Assembly: GCF_004771275.1 (NCBI RefSeq)
Contig: NZ_RQEV01000007.1
Span: 62,001-126,000 of the forward strand
Length of the DNA: 64,000 nt
DNA from: Leptospira fluminis
Lineage (GTDB): Bacteria; Spirochaetota; Leptospiria; Leptospirales; Leptospiraceae
Direction of reading: 5' to 3'
This document shows positions 16,950 through 25,585 of the stretch, piece by piece. A program made the position numbers and the translations under genes. Within the stretch, counting starts at the first letter, position 1. Each line of letters begins with the position of its first letter. Under the pieces are notes generated by a model, which saw only the letters and a program-made list of their open reading frames with translations, made no database searches and was not told where the DNA came from.

Positions 16950-19001
16950 GTGCCAAGCATATTCGCCCGTTTGAGGCCGCTTCGAACCCCTACGTTTTTA
17001 ACACTGATCCTAAGTGTTTTCCTTTCTTATTTCCTGCTTCGATGGACTCTTCTGGTCCGGAATACGGACGCAAACTTCGGGGTTGCCTGGCTCCAATTTA
17101 TCGCCGGACTTTTACCGAATCTTCACCATAGGAAATCGGGCCGAATCTTTACGGCCGCATTCGCGCTTTTTTCTCCAGGACTTCTTTTGGCGTCCGCAAA
17201 CGGAACTCTTTATCTCTCCGCCTTGTTTGCAGGGGCGACATTGGGAGTTTTTCTGCGCCAGTACGTTTCCACTTTTTACGGTCATCCTTCTAACGAGGAG
17301 GATCCGTTGCTCAGGTATTTCTATATCAATCGACCGTATAAGAATTCCTTGGAGTTCACTAAGAATCCGAAGGCGGGTCTTTTGGTGGCTCTGTTATTTC
17401 TAGTCTTGGAACGATTGCTGACGTATTTCGGCATTACTCCTTTTACGGAAGGCATTTTGCAGGATACGGAATTCGCCCCCGGGATCTCCTCTAAATATGC
17501 CTTCGCTCTTACCTTGGATGGGTTGGGGGCATGGCTTTCCGCACTTCTTTATTTTTTGGCGGAAGAGACCAGTTCCCATGATACGGATCCTCCGGTAAAA
17601 CATTGGAGGACCGGAATCCTTGCGGGCTTTACGGGAAGTCTGATCCTAGGAATGCTGCAGGCGATTTTTCCGGAAACGGATTTCCCGTTTAGTTCGGGGA
17701 ACGCGCTTACATTCGGTGTTTCCGGATTCTTTTCCGATGCGGCAGCGTTCGGGATCGCGATGCCGATTTTAGCGGGCTATTTTCTATATTTCGTTCATAG
17801 TAGAAATTGGCGGATCGTCACTCGGATCGTTTTGACCTCCGCGATTTTACTGCCCATGGCGATCGCGGGAAGATTCCAGGGGCCCGGATTCTGGATCCTG
17901 ACCTTGCTACAATCGACCGTCTGTACCGGACTATCCTACCAAGGCGGGATCAGAAATCGGATTTGGAAATTCGCATTTTTACCTATCGTACTTCTCGTTT
18001 CCGTAGGGCTCTTTGTCGGAATGTATTTTCTGGGAGGTCAAGAATGGTCTCCTACCGCTTGCCATCTCTTTCACGATCATTGGGCACAGGCCTGGAGTAA
18101 AGGTAAGGGGATCTCGAAATTTCTGGAACTGTCCTGGAAGGACGGTTGGATCCAAACCTTATCCGCTTGGAACTGGTGGAAGGAGGCTCCTTTTTTCGGA
18201 CACGGTTTCGGTAGTTTCGCTCTCAGGTGGATCGAATTGGGACCGAAGGGGTCCATACCCGCGTTCGGGCAGCAGGATTTTTCCCTCAGTTCCTTGGCGT
18301 TTTTGTTAAACGAAGGCGGCGTGACATTCTTTTTATTGTTCTTCGTTTGGATCGGCTTCGAGTCTTTTTCTAGAGGGACGTATTGGACTCTGCTTCTACT
18401 AGTGTTTCCGATTTTCTTTTTTCTCCCTTGGGTCGGGGCTGCCGGGAGTCTGGCATTTCTTCTCTTTTATATCCTGGGCTCTTCGGGAGCTTCCACTAGA
18501 ATGCTCCCGAAATGGTGGATCATCCCGATCTTCAATTTGGTTTGTCTCATTTTCGGAATCGGAATCACGATGAAAACGTTGGTCCGTCTCTCCGGGCTTG
18601 CACAGGGGCCCGAATTCCGCTACGAAGAAAGGAAAACTTTCCAGCTTTCCGCAAAGGAAAAGAACGTTTCTAAGAACGGAATCCGAGTCCACTCCTTCCG
18701 CTCCGGAACTTCTTGGGTTATAGGAGATAAGAATGCGGTGAATCTGAGAGTCCTGCTTCCTATCGATCCGAAACCGGGGAAACCGGTATATTTAAAATGG
18801 GTTTTTTCGGACGAAAAAGGAATCGAGCTGCAGTCCAGAAGCACTCCCTTGCCTAATGTTTCCAATGCGGTTTCTCTTACGGTTCCTTCCGGAGCCAAGT
18901 TTTTGACGGGAAAGATCTTGCGGATGTCCTGGTTCGAAGCGGGGCCTTCCGAATTCCTGATTTCTACCGAAGATTTCGACGGTCTCAACAGGATCCGCTG
19001 A
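16950..19001 (+). CDS. O-antigen ligase/polymerase-like membrane protein
   Basis: About 683 residues from a GTG at 16950; the start is uncertain since the GGGAG upstream is 12 bases away. Around 12-14 membrane segments fill residues 10-555. The region FFGHGFGSFALRW ... QDFSLSSLAFLLNEGGVTFFLLF resembles the Wzy/WaaL (O-antigen ligase) family periplasmic loop followed by the (H/D)Nxxl..l.E.G pattern. A soluble C-terminal part (about 560-683) looks like a beta-rich periplasmic domain. It is convergent with the PrsW-type gene. Assignment to lipopolysaccharide polymerisation or ligation is moderate; exact substrate unknown. Confidence 0.65.
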   Translation: MPSIFARLRPLRTPTFLTLILSVFLSYFLLRWTLLVRNTDANFGVAWLQFIAGLLPNLHHRKSGRIFTAAFALFSPGLLLASANGTLYLSALFAGATLGVFLRQYVSTFYGHPSNEEDPLLRYFYINRPYKNSLEFTKNPKAGLLVALLFLVLERLLTYFGITPFTEGILQDTEFAPGISSKYAFALTLDGLGAWLSALLYFLAEETSSHDTDPPVKHWRTGILAGFTGSLILGMLQAIFPETDFPFSSGNALTFGVSGFFSDAAAFGIAMPILAGYFLYFVHSRNWRIVTRIVLTSAILLPMAIAGRFQGPGFWILTLLQSTVCTGLSYQGGIRNRIWKFAFLPIVLLVSVGLFVGMYFLGGQEWSPTACHLFHDHWAQAWSKGKGISKFLELSWKDGWIQTLSAWNWWKEAPFFGHGFGSFALRWIELGPKGSIPAFGQQDFSLSSLAFLLNEGGVTFFLLFFVWIGFESFSRGTYWTLLLLVFPIFFFLPWVGAAGSLAFLLFYILGSSGASTRMLPKWWIIPIFNLVCLIFGIGITMKTLVRLSGLAQGPEFRYEERKTFQLSAKEKNVSKNGIRVHSFRSGTSWVIGDKNAVNLRVLLPIDPKPGKPVYLKWVFSDEKGIELQSRSTPLPNVSNAVSLTVPSGAKFLTGKILRMSWFEAGPSEFLISTEDFDGLNRIR

Positions 19002-19012
19002 TTCCTTCACGT

Positions 19013-20386
19013 TCAGGAATTCCGTTTGACGGAAGCTCGAAGCGAGAGTATCGCGTCGAGCAAATTGCGGACCTGTTGCCGGATCCGAACCAGCCATCTC
19101 CAAGCGACTAAAGACCATGGGATTTCAGGAAATCGAAATAGCGCTCCTCCTTCGTGGTTCGGATCGTCTTGGCGGAAATTCTTCCAGACCGGGACGGCTC
19201 GGATCGCCTGAAAGTTTTTTCCCGCAATATAAAAGGAAACTTCGGTATCTTTCTCTAAAATAGGCTCTTGTGTGAGAGGGGAATAGAATCCTCTTCTGGA
19301 AAGGGAGTATGCCAGAGTAGGTTCCTCCTTATCGGGAGGGCCCAAAGTTACGGAGAGGAAGAGAGGAACTTTCAGGATTCTCTCCTGAAAGAACGCCGGG
19401 TTGATGAACCCGCGGAAAAGGAATAAAACTCCCAACCAGGCCGGATATTCCATGAAGAGCGCGATGAATTGCAGAAAGTCTATGTTCACCAGATAGAAAG
19501 GAATCAGGTGAGGCGCAAAGAGATAGAAGTTTAAGCAGAAGAGAGGGATGCCGAAAAGCAGAATGGCGATCAAGGTCCTGCCCGGAGAGAATAGGCTCCT
19601 GAATAAGCGAACCGTCTCCACCCGTTCGAAATTCTGCGTCTTTCTCAACCAGGAATCGTACCGCGTAAATTTCTGGATCATGGAGTAGTCGTCTAGGAAT
19701 AATCCCCCCGCTTGCATTAGCTCAAAAGGTAAGGAAACCTCGGCTTGCGCGATCAGAAATTCCAGCGCTAGCAAGGTCACTCCTAAAAGGAGAGGGATCC
19801 ATAAGATTCCGGTTTCGCCCCCGGCTAAGAGTCTGTTGTAGAACGTATGAAGCAGAACGGCTCCTAAGAACGCGGAAACCGCTTCTAAGCCGGACAAGGA
19901 AGCTTTCCTAATCTGAAAATTCCGTAAAAGAAAGAACCCCAGGATTCCTCCGGTAAACGCATGCAAAGGTAAGGAGGTCCCAGCTCTAAGCAATCCGGGC
20001 CAAAATTCCAGCTTAAAGGAATAAAAGACGTTTTCTATACAACCGAAGGACGCGCCTAAGGTAAGTCCGAAATACAATCCGTCGGCTAGGTTGGAACTGT
20101 TCTTCGTTTTCCGGAGATACCATATCGCCAGGATGGCTTTTGCACTTTCTTCCGGAAGGGCGCCGAAGAGGAATGCCTGTAAAAAAGGGTTCAGACCTTG
20201 AAAGAAATCGAATACGAACGCTTCCCAAACCAACGCGATTCCGGTCGCCACCATTCCGGAAAAAAAAGCGATGGTGGAAACGAGCTTTCCTTGGCCGGAA
20301 TAATAGGTGCGCTTATAGAAGTACCAATAGAACCAGGCCGCCGCCACAGCCGTTAAAGGTTTGAGTAGGTCTATCGAAACGTTCAT
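19013..20386 (-). CDS. PrsW-type intramembrane metalloprotease
   Basis: 457 residues. The N-terminal half has about seven membrane segments with the PrsW/CAAX-like motifs: EExxK at E79-E80-K83 (GALPEESAKAILA), a His in LPLHAFTGGILGF and a second His in LLHTFYNRLLAG. These are the zinc-site residues in this family, whose known members cut anti-sigma factors or other membrane anchors inside the bilayer. The C-terminal half has two more hydrophobic segments and a soluble domain of unknown type. The ATG lies only 5 bases past the T-run of the lruC terminator with no room for a ribosome site (see findings). Confidence 0.82.
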   Translation of the reverse strand: MNVSIDLLKPLTAVAAAWFYWYFYKRTYYSGQGKLVSTIAFFSGMVATGIALVWEAFVFDFFQGLNPFLQAFLFGALPEESAKAILAIWYLRKTKNSSNLADGLYFGLTLGASFGCIENVFYSFKLEFWPGLLRAGTSLPLHAFTGGILGFFLLRNFQIRKASLSGLEAVSAFLGAVLLHTFYNRLLAGGETGILWIPLLLGVTLLALEFLIAQAEVSLPFELMQAGGLFLDDYSMIQKFTRYDSWLRKTQNFERVETVRLFRSLFSPGRTLIAILLFGIPLFCLNFYLFAPHLIPFYLVNIDFLQFIALFMEYPAWLGVLFLFRGFINPAFFQERILKVPLFLSVTLGPPDKEEPTLAYSLSRRGFYSPLTQEPILEKDTEVSFYIAGKNFQAIRAVPVWKNFRQDDPNHEGGALFRFPEIPWSLVAWRWLVRIRQQVRNLLDAILSLRASVKRNS

Positions 20387-20390
20387 GGTA

Positions 20391-20430
20391 CAAAAAAAGG
20401 CATCGCCCCCATTAGTATCGGACGATGCCT
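20391..20430 (-). terminator. Rho-independent terminator of the LruC gene
   Basis: On the minus strand a perfect 8-bp stem AGGCATCG / CGATGCCT with an 17-base loop is followed by TTTTTTT. It begins 28 bases after the LruC stop codon. Its U-tract ends 5 bases before the start codon of the PrsW-type gene. Confidence 0.9.
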
Positions 20431-20457
20431 ACCCGTTTCGTAAATCGAAGGAAATTC

Positions 20458-22350
20458 TTAAGCGATTCTTACCTGTTTCTTCCTAAGAAAGTACAGGGCG
20501 ATTCCTCCGATGCCTAACAGTCCGGCCGCGTATAAGACCGCGAATTTCCGAACCGACAGGAGTAGATAACCTAGAAAGTCGGAAGAATCGGAAACCGGAA
20601 ACACCTTTGCTTCGTTGCTGATGTGCTGGTACCAGAGTTTATGATCTCCACCTCTGGAAGCTACCCATTGGGAGAATTCGGAATATCCGGTTTGGGACGG
20701 ATTTCGAATGTCCTGTTTTTCATAAGGGTATTTCCAACTTCCCGGAACCAGGATGGCCCAGGGGAACCCGGAGGAATCCAGATAGGAATCGGATCCGTCC
20801 CCGTTTTTGTACAGGCCGGGAAAGTGGATATCCTTATTGGTGCTGATCACATGAGCGAACGTATCATAAGGAAAGGATCCTAAGGACGCTCTCGACACAG
20901 GAGTATCGAATACGATTTCCACGGTTGCGACGTGTCCCGGTTTAAATACTTCTCCGGGGTTCGCGTTCTGTCCGTCCAAAGTCGAGCTGGAATCGGGAAG
21001 GAGTTCTATTCCGGCGTTCAACTGGTCGGCGGTTACTTTCGTGGAATTTTTTGCCACCTTTTCTTTTCCATTGCCGTCTTCCCTACGGTACGATACGGTC
21101 GCGCCTACCCGAACCGGAAGTTTTAACATCAGTTTGTGCCGGTATCCGGCTCCTCTGGCTACGTGTTGGTATCTTCCCCGAAGGCGGACGATCTTGCCGG
21201 CTGCGTTCAGATCTTCCTGGTTCTTCAATTGAACTACGTAATCGTTCAGGTCTGCGTCTCCTGCAGAAGGATAGAGATCCTCGAAAGCTAGAGTATATAC
21301 TCCTTCGCTGGGATAGGACAATTCGGTACAACGATCCTTGTCGTTCGGGTAGATGTCGGTGTCATCGGCGACTCCGTCTCCGTCCGAATCGGCAACCTTC
21401 TTATCCGGTAAATCGGTTTGATAGCGGATCGTTCTTGTGATTCCGAGCACTTTATCCAATTGTACGTACTGGGAGATGGATTGTCCTCCGATCGTGACGT
21501 CTATCGTGATGCTTCCCACGGACGTGGGCGCGGTTAAGGTTCCCGTTAGTTTGCCGGAAGAGTCTGCCACCCCTTGGAACAGCAAGTTGTTTTGATCGTC
21601 GTAGATTAGAACGGAAGCCCCTGCCACAGGTTTGGATCCCTTATCCAAGATCGTTATATTCATCGGGATCGATTGAGTGGTATTGAAATTGAACGGGGGA
21701 TTTCCCTTGGGGTCATCCACTACGACCACTGCCGAAGTGGGGGTTCCGGATCCGCCGTTACCGTCTTGGTTGCCTCCGGAGTTTGAGTTTCCTGAGGAGG
21801 ATGAGCCGGAAGAAGAACTGTTACCCGCGGTGTTTCCGGATTGGTTGGAACCGTTCGAGTTTCCGGAAACATTCGAATTTCCATCCGAGTTGGAATTACC
21901 CGAGGAGCTGGAACTTCCGGAAGAATCGGAGTTTCCAGAGGTATGCGAATTCCCGGAAGAGCTAGAATTTCCTGAAGAATTAGAATCTCCGGAGGAGCCG
22001 GAGTTTCCAGAAGTATTCGAATTCCCAGAGGAACCGGAATTTCCGGATGAACTCGCGGTTCCGGAAGAATTGCCTGCAGAGTTCGAATTTCCCGAAGTAC
22101 TCCCCGATCCGGACGATGAGGAAACGCTCGTAGAAGTGGAGGGATTTCCGGAACCATCTCCGGAAACGAATACAACTCCGGAACTGCCGGTGTTTCCCGC
22201 AGTGCTACCTGTCGATCCCGAGGCGGTGGAAGTTCCGGGATTATTGAGAAGAGCTAGGAAAGGCAATAGTAGGCCATTTTTCTTGCCCCCGGAACAATTT
22301 CCGAAGATTGCAATTAGCAAAACCGGTAAAACGATTCTTATAACATTCAT
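20458..22350 (-). CDS. lruC: LruC-domain lipoprotein with Ser/Gly/Asn repeat and C-terminal anchor
   Basis: 630 residues. The signal sequence ends in lipobox IFGNC (C19). Residues 76-202 are a low-complexity GNSxxS tract. Residues 210-300 look like an Ig/invasin-like beta domain (LDKGSKPVAGASVLIYDDQ). A thrombospondin-3-like calcium loop DSDGDGVADDTDIYP follows at about 317, then the LruC domain (about 340-590), with LAFEDLYPSAGDADLNDYVV. LruC of pathogenic Leptospira is a lipoprotein recognised in uveitis. Unusually, this protein ends with a hydrophobic helix (about 604-622) and RKKQVRIA. It may be a distant paralogue rather than the orthologue. Confidence 0.82.
   Translation of the reverse strand: MNVIRIVLPVLLIAIFGNCSGGKKNGLLLPFLALLNNPGTSTASGSTGSTAGNTGSSGVVFVSGDGSGNPSTSTSVSSSSGSGSTSGNSNSAGNSSGTASSSGNSGSSGNSNTSGNSGSSGDSNSSGNSSSSGNSHTSGNSDSSGSSSSSGNSNSDGNSNVSGNSNGSNQSGNTAGNSSSSGSSSSGNSNSGGNQDGNGGSGTPTSAVVVVDDPKGNPPFNFNTTQSIPMNITILDKGSKPVAGASVLIYDDQNNLLFQGVADSSGKLTGTLTAPTSVGSITIDVTIGGQSISQYVQLDKVLGITRTIRYQTDLPDKKVADSDGDGVADDTDIYPNDKDRCTELSYPSEGVYTLAFEDLYPSAGDADLNDYVVQLKNQEDLNAAGKIVRLRGRYQHVARGAGYRHKLMLKLPVRVGATVSYRREDGNGKEKVAKNSTKVTADQLNAGIELLPDSSSTLDGQNANPGEVFKPGHVATVEIVFDTPVSRASLGSFPYDTFAHVISTNKDIHFPGLYKNGDGSDSYLDSSGFPWAILVPGSWKYPYEKQDIRNPSQTGYSEFSQWVASRGGDHKLWYQHISNEAKVFPVSDSSDFLGYLLLSVRKFAVLYAAGLLGIGGIALYFLRKKQVRIA
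21745..22125 (-). repeat. Ser/Gly/Asn-coding degenerate tandem repeat
   Basis: Within the LruC-domain gene, roughly 20 imperfect 18-base units encode six-residue blocks of the type GNSxxS (GNSGSS, GNSNTS, GDSNSS, GNSHTS). The nucleotide units are related but not identical (variations on a TTCCGGAA-containing 18-mer), so the array is old or under drift, and could still change length by slippage or recombination. Confidence 0.85.
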
Positions 22351-22418
22351 AAAAGGAACCCTGTGTTTGATGCTTCTAACTAAAAGACGTAGGGTTTCCG
22401 GCAGGTACTACAAAAGGA

Positions 22419-23156
22419 TTAGTTTTTTTTAGCGATATGTAATGTCGCGTTTCCGAATACAAAATTGGTATATTCTACTTCCGTAAAACCCTGCGCTTGG
22501 AGTTGTTCCTTAAGGGATTCCTGGTCCGGATAGGAGAGGGAAGAGACAGGCAAATAATCGAACATTTCGTTTTTGCCTCCCCAAAGGAGATAACCCAATA
22601 CCGGAACGATGCGAAAGAAGTAAAAGTCTGCGATTTTTCGGACGAAGGGGTTTTTGACTTTGCCCACATCCAAATTCGCGAATACTCCGCCCGGTTTCAG
22701 GACCCGATGGATTTCCGAAAGGGCCGAATCCAAATCGTCCACGTTGCGGAGACCGAATCCTACGCTCACCGCATCCAAACTTCCGGAAGGAATCGAAGTT
22801 AATTTTGTCGCGTCTCCGACACGGATCGTAACACGACCGCTTCGGACGGGGACTTCCAGCCTATGTCTCGCAACATCCAGCATTTTCTCCGAAAAATCGA
22901 TACAGAGAAGTTGCCGGACTTTTCCGGATTGCTCCAGCCTGACGGAGATGTCGCCGGTTCCGCAACATAAGTCCAGGACAGAAATGTTATCTGTCGTTTT
23001 GGATTCGATTTCTCTAACCAATCGATTCTTCCAGAGTCTATGCAGATAAAAGCTATTCCAATCGTTGAAACGATCGTACTTGGATGCGATTCGATCGAAG
23101 TTTTTTTTTACGAAAGCGGCCTTGTTCTCCGCCGACGGCATTCGGAATCCTGTCAT
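22419..23156 (-). CDS. menG: Demethylmenaquinone methyltransferase
   Basis: 245 residues from ATG 23156; ATG 23141 with AGGA upstream is an alternative, and the longer frame upstream runs into the divergent gene's leader. Class I SAM-methyltransferase with motif I VLDLCCGTGDIS, then LLCIDFSEKMLDVA, and the UbiE/MenG signatures YDRFNDWNSFYLHRLWK and GFGLRNVDDLDSAL. It performs the last C-methylation in menaquinone synthesis. The stop codon lies about 70 bases before the LruC start on the same strand. Confidence 0.93.
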   Translation of the reverse strand: MTGFRMPSAENKAAFVKKNFDRIASKYDRFNDWNSFYLHRLWKNRLVREIESKTTDNISVLDLCCGTGDISVRLEQSGKVRQLLCIDFSEKMLDVARHRLEVPVRSGRVTIRVGDATKLTSIPSGSLDAVSVGFGLRNVDDLDSALSEIHRVLKPGGVFANLDVGKVKNPFVRKIADFYFFRIVPVLGYLLWGGKNEMFDYLPVSSLSYPDQESLKEQLQAQGFTEVEYTNFVFGNATLHIAKKN

Positions 23157-23277
23157 TTTCTTCAGATTTTTTTCGAAAAGTCTCTTTGGCAAGAGGGATT
23201 CGGATCGCTTGTTCGATCGACAGGTTCCGTCACTTTCCAAATCCTGTAAAAGAGAAAGGAGAGAAACTTCGAGTCGT

Positions 23278-23751
23278 ATGTTCGCAAATGGTTGGGATTG
23301 GGTATCGACTTTGATCGGGATGCTCTCCGTTTGGAATTTAGGCACTTTTTTTCATGTGATTACGAGCGTGCCTAAATTCAAAAAAGAGCTGTTATCGGAG
23401 TTTAGCTCCGAGATCGATTCCGGGATTTGGGAAGAGAAAGTCTCGGCAAAATTGTTTCTCCTGGAAACGAGATTGGTGTGGGTCCGTCACCTAGCCGGAA
23501 TCGCTACGATGCTGGGCCTACTCGGAACCGTCTTGGGAATTTCGGAAGCATTTTCTTCCCTACAAGCGGCCGGCACCGTCAGCTTGGACGCATTTGCGGG
23601 CGGGATCCGTTTGGCTTTAGTGACTACGATTTTCGGACTGTCGGTCGCGATTCCTTCCTTATGGGCGTTTCAGTTCCTGAAAAACAGGATTCTGGGTCTA
23701 GAAAGGGAAGCGCTTTCATGGCCCAAAATCCCTCCGACAGGAAACAGATGA
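23278..23751 (+). CDS. Second MotA/TolQ/ExbB proton channel protein
   Basis: 157 residues from ATG 23278, which gives a membrane segment immediately (STLIGMLSVWNLGTFFHVI). The signature HLAGIATMLGLLGTVLGISEAF and ALVTTIFGLSVAIPSLWAF follow. It is shorter than the ExbB at 1039-1653 and has little sequence in common outside the motif. It overlaps the ExbD/TolR gene by ATGA. No tonB, tolA or receptor gene is next to it, so its output partner is not visible. Confidence 0.87.
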   Translation: MFANGWDWVSTLIGMLSVWNLGTFFHVITSVPKFKKELLSEFSSEIDSGIWEEKVSAKLFLLETRLVWVRHLAGIATMLGLLGTVLGISEAFSSLQAAGTVSLDAFAGGIRLALVTTIFGLSVAIPSLWAFQFLKNRILGLEREALSWPKIPPTGNR

Positions 23752-24146
23752 AAAGATCGGTTCTCCGCGAGGATGAGGAGTCTTTCGACCTCACCAGTTT
23801 TATCGACGTGGTTTTTATTCTTTTGATTTTCGTAATGTTGTCGGTGAGTTTTCGGAAGGAGATCCGGTCCATTCCGTTGAATTTGCCTTCCGTAGGAAAC
23901 GGGGATGATCCGAAAGGGGAAAGGATCGAAATCGTTCTTTTACCCGGCGGTTCTTTTCTTTGGAGCGGTTCTGAATTGGATCGGTCGGACTTGGAAGGTA
24001 AGCTTGCTGCCGGCGGTTTACGGGGCAAAGAGGTCCGTTTCTTTGCCGACGAAAGCGCCGATTACGGAGTTGCGGTTAGAATCCTGGATTTGTTGAGAAA
24101 GGCAGGTGTCGGTTCCCTAGAACTCGCCGTCCGAAAAACTAAGTAG
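23748..24146 (+). CDS. Second ExbD/TolR family protein
   Basis: 132 residues from ATG 23748, overlapping the ExbB-like stop as ATGA and preceded by CAGGAAAC. An in-frame ATG at 23718 lies inside the neighbour and is less likely. A membrane segment with the catalytic Asp (DLTSFIDVVFILLIFVMLSV) is followed by a periplasmic domain ending in AGVGSLELAVRK. It overlaps the convergent MazG-like gene by 8 bases. Forms an ExbB/ExbD motor pair distinct from the one at 608-1653. Confidence 0.9.
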   Translation: MKRSVLREDEESFDLTSFIDVVFILLIFVMLSVSFRKEIRSIPLNLPSVGNGDDPKGERIEIVLLPGGSFLWSGSELDRSDLEGKLAAGGLRGKEVRFFADESADYGVAVRILDLLRKAGVGSLELAVRKTK

Positions 24147-24483
24147 GGGATTCGGATCCGCCCAACTTGGGATTATTCTTGTGTCTTTCCTTATCTCGGT
24201 TCGTATTTTTTTCCAAGGTTTTGCGGAAGGCTTCCTCGAGGGAAATTCCCATCTGATTAGCAAGGCAGACCAACACGAAAAGGATGTCTCCGAGTTCTTT
24301 CGGAATTCCTTCCGGGTCTTCTCCTTTTTTGAAGGATTGGTCTCCATACTTCCGTGCCACCAATCGGGAAAATTCTCCGACTTCCTCCATCAGCAATGCC
24401 AGGTTGGTAAGTTCGGAAAAATAGCGAACTCCGATCGTTCGGATCCATTCGTCGACCGATTGTTGTGCTTCGTCGAAAGTCAC
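24139..24483 (-). CDS. MazG-like nucleotide pyrophosphohydrolase
   Basis: 114 residues, single-domain MazG/dUTPase-superfamily fold. The magnesium-binding EExxE motif (LLMEEVGEFSRL) and the later ExxD (KELGDILFVLVCLANQMG) are both present. Such proteins hydrolyse non-canonical or excess nucleoside triphosphates to monophosphates. The start overlaps the stop of the upstream SGNH-type gene, making it the last gene of the glycan cluster, though probably a housekeeping passenger. The 3' end overlaps the ExbD-like gene on the other strand by 8 bases. Confidence 0.9.
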   Translation of the reverse strand: MTFDEAQQSVDEWIRTIGVRYFSELTNLALLMEEVGEFSRLVARKYGDQSFKKGEDPEGIPKELGDILFVLVCLANQMGISLEEAFRKTLEKNTNRDKERHKNNPKLGGSESPT

Positions 24484-25577
24484 CGCGTTTTAGATCCCAT
24501 AGATTTGTTTAGACCCGCCTTTTCCTCCAAAAACGAAATCAGTATTTTGGTAGGTTCCTCGAAACATCCTCCGCTCAAGTGGTGAGGGTCGATGAATTTC
24601 TGGCATCCGACCCGATTTCGAAATTCTTCCAGATCCAGCACCAAGGTTTCCGGAAATTCCGCGACCAGTTCCTGCCGAAGTTTCGTCCAGTCCGCGTAAA
24701 AGGGAGACTGTCTTACTTTCTCAGTCAATTTGGAATAAAGGAGAGGAGACCACAATACCACCTTGATTCCTTTTGCGGAAGCCCTTCTTATGAATTCCTT
24801 TAGAAAAGCGACTTGTACGTCCGATCGTCTGAAATTTCGGTACGTATCCCGGTAAATCCGCTCGGATTCCGAATCCAGTTTGTCTTCGGGAGTATTGGCC
24901 AGTAAGGCATTCGGAATTCCCCCTTTGAAACGGTCCGATTCGTCCTTCAATTTACTCCGGATCGCCATGAGATATGCAAGTTCTTCGGGACGTTTGATCC
25001 TGGAAAGGGCCTCTTTGAATCTGGGAGGAAAGATGGACGTTCGGAAGACCCTGCTTTTTAAAAACGTATCCCAATCGTTCGTGGAAAAGACTTTCCAGTG
25101 TTCCAGGAAATACGAGGAATCATAGGAATAACGGAGGGCGAATCGATTGGCAAAATCCGTAGCGGAATCCGGATAGTACTCCAAGATCGCATAGTCCAAA
25201 GGGATTTTTCGGTCTAAGAGTCTTTCCAGAGTATAGTTATGGAAAGAATAGGGCGCAGACGGAGCGGAAAGGTTGTAAACGATCAAATCCGGATTTTCCC
25301 GATGGATCTCCGTAAGGGAAATTTCGCCCATATGGGAAGTTCCGAAGAACGTGAGCACCTTCTCTTTCGGAGATTTGGAATCGGTTTCCCGTTTCATCGT
25401 GTCCAGGATCCGGCCTTTCATTTCATAAAAGTAATATTCCGCTCCCGATTCCGTATAAGGGCGGACCCATTCCGAGGAAAGCAAACGGTCCCAAAAAATG
25501 GCGAGTACGGCGATTCCTAACGGAATCCAAAGGATTTTACGGCTAAGAATCGGAAAATTGACGTCTGCGGTTCTCAT
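24480..25577 (-). CDS. DUF1574-type SGNH-like protein, MBOAT partner A
   Basis: 365 residues. One N-terminal membrane anchor (IPLGIAVLAIFWDRLL) is followed by a periplasmic SGNH/AlgJ-DltD-like domain. The nucleophile block is FFGTSHMGEISL (GTS, about residue 79), and the C-terminal catalytic pair is in FIDPHHLSGG (D, H). These proteins work with MBOAT acyltransferases to place acyl groups on exported glycans. The MBOAT gene ends 8 bases upstream. DUF1574 is expanded in Leptospira. The modified molecule is unknown. Confidence 0.8.
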   Translation of the reverse strand: MRTADVNFPILSRKILWIPLGIAVLAIFWDRLLSSEWVRPYTESGAEYYFYEMKGRILDTMKRETDSKSPKEKVLTFFGTSHMGEISLTEIHRENPDLIVYNLSAPSAPYSFHNYTLERLLDRKIPLDYAILEYYPDSATDFANRFALRYSYDSSYFLEHWKVFSTNDWDTFLKSRVFRTSIFPPRFKEALSRIKRPEELAYLMAIRSKLKDESDRFKGGIPNALLANTPEDKLDSESERIYRDTYRNFRRSDVQVAFLKEFIRRASAKGIKVVLWSPLLYSKLTEKVRQSPFYADWTKLRQELVAEFPETLVLDLEEFRNRVGCQKFIDPHHLSGGCFEEPTKILISFLEEKAGLNKSMGSKTR

Positions 25578-25585
25578 ATTCTATC

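Noticed and set aside
21677..22432. 251-residue plus-strand frame rich in Pro/Glu/Phe across the lruC repeat
   Set aside because: It is an antisense shadow of the GNS repeats; the amino acid bias reflects the repeat only.
23065..23277. N-terminal extension of the second ExbB-like gene
   Set aside because: The extra 71 residues overlap menG on the other strand and precede a normal start with a membrane segment.
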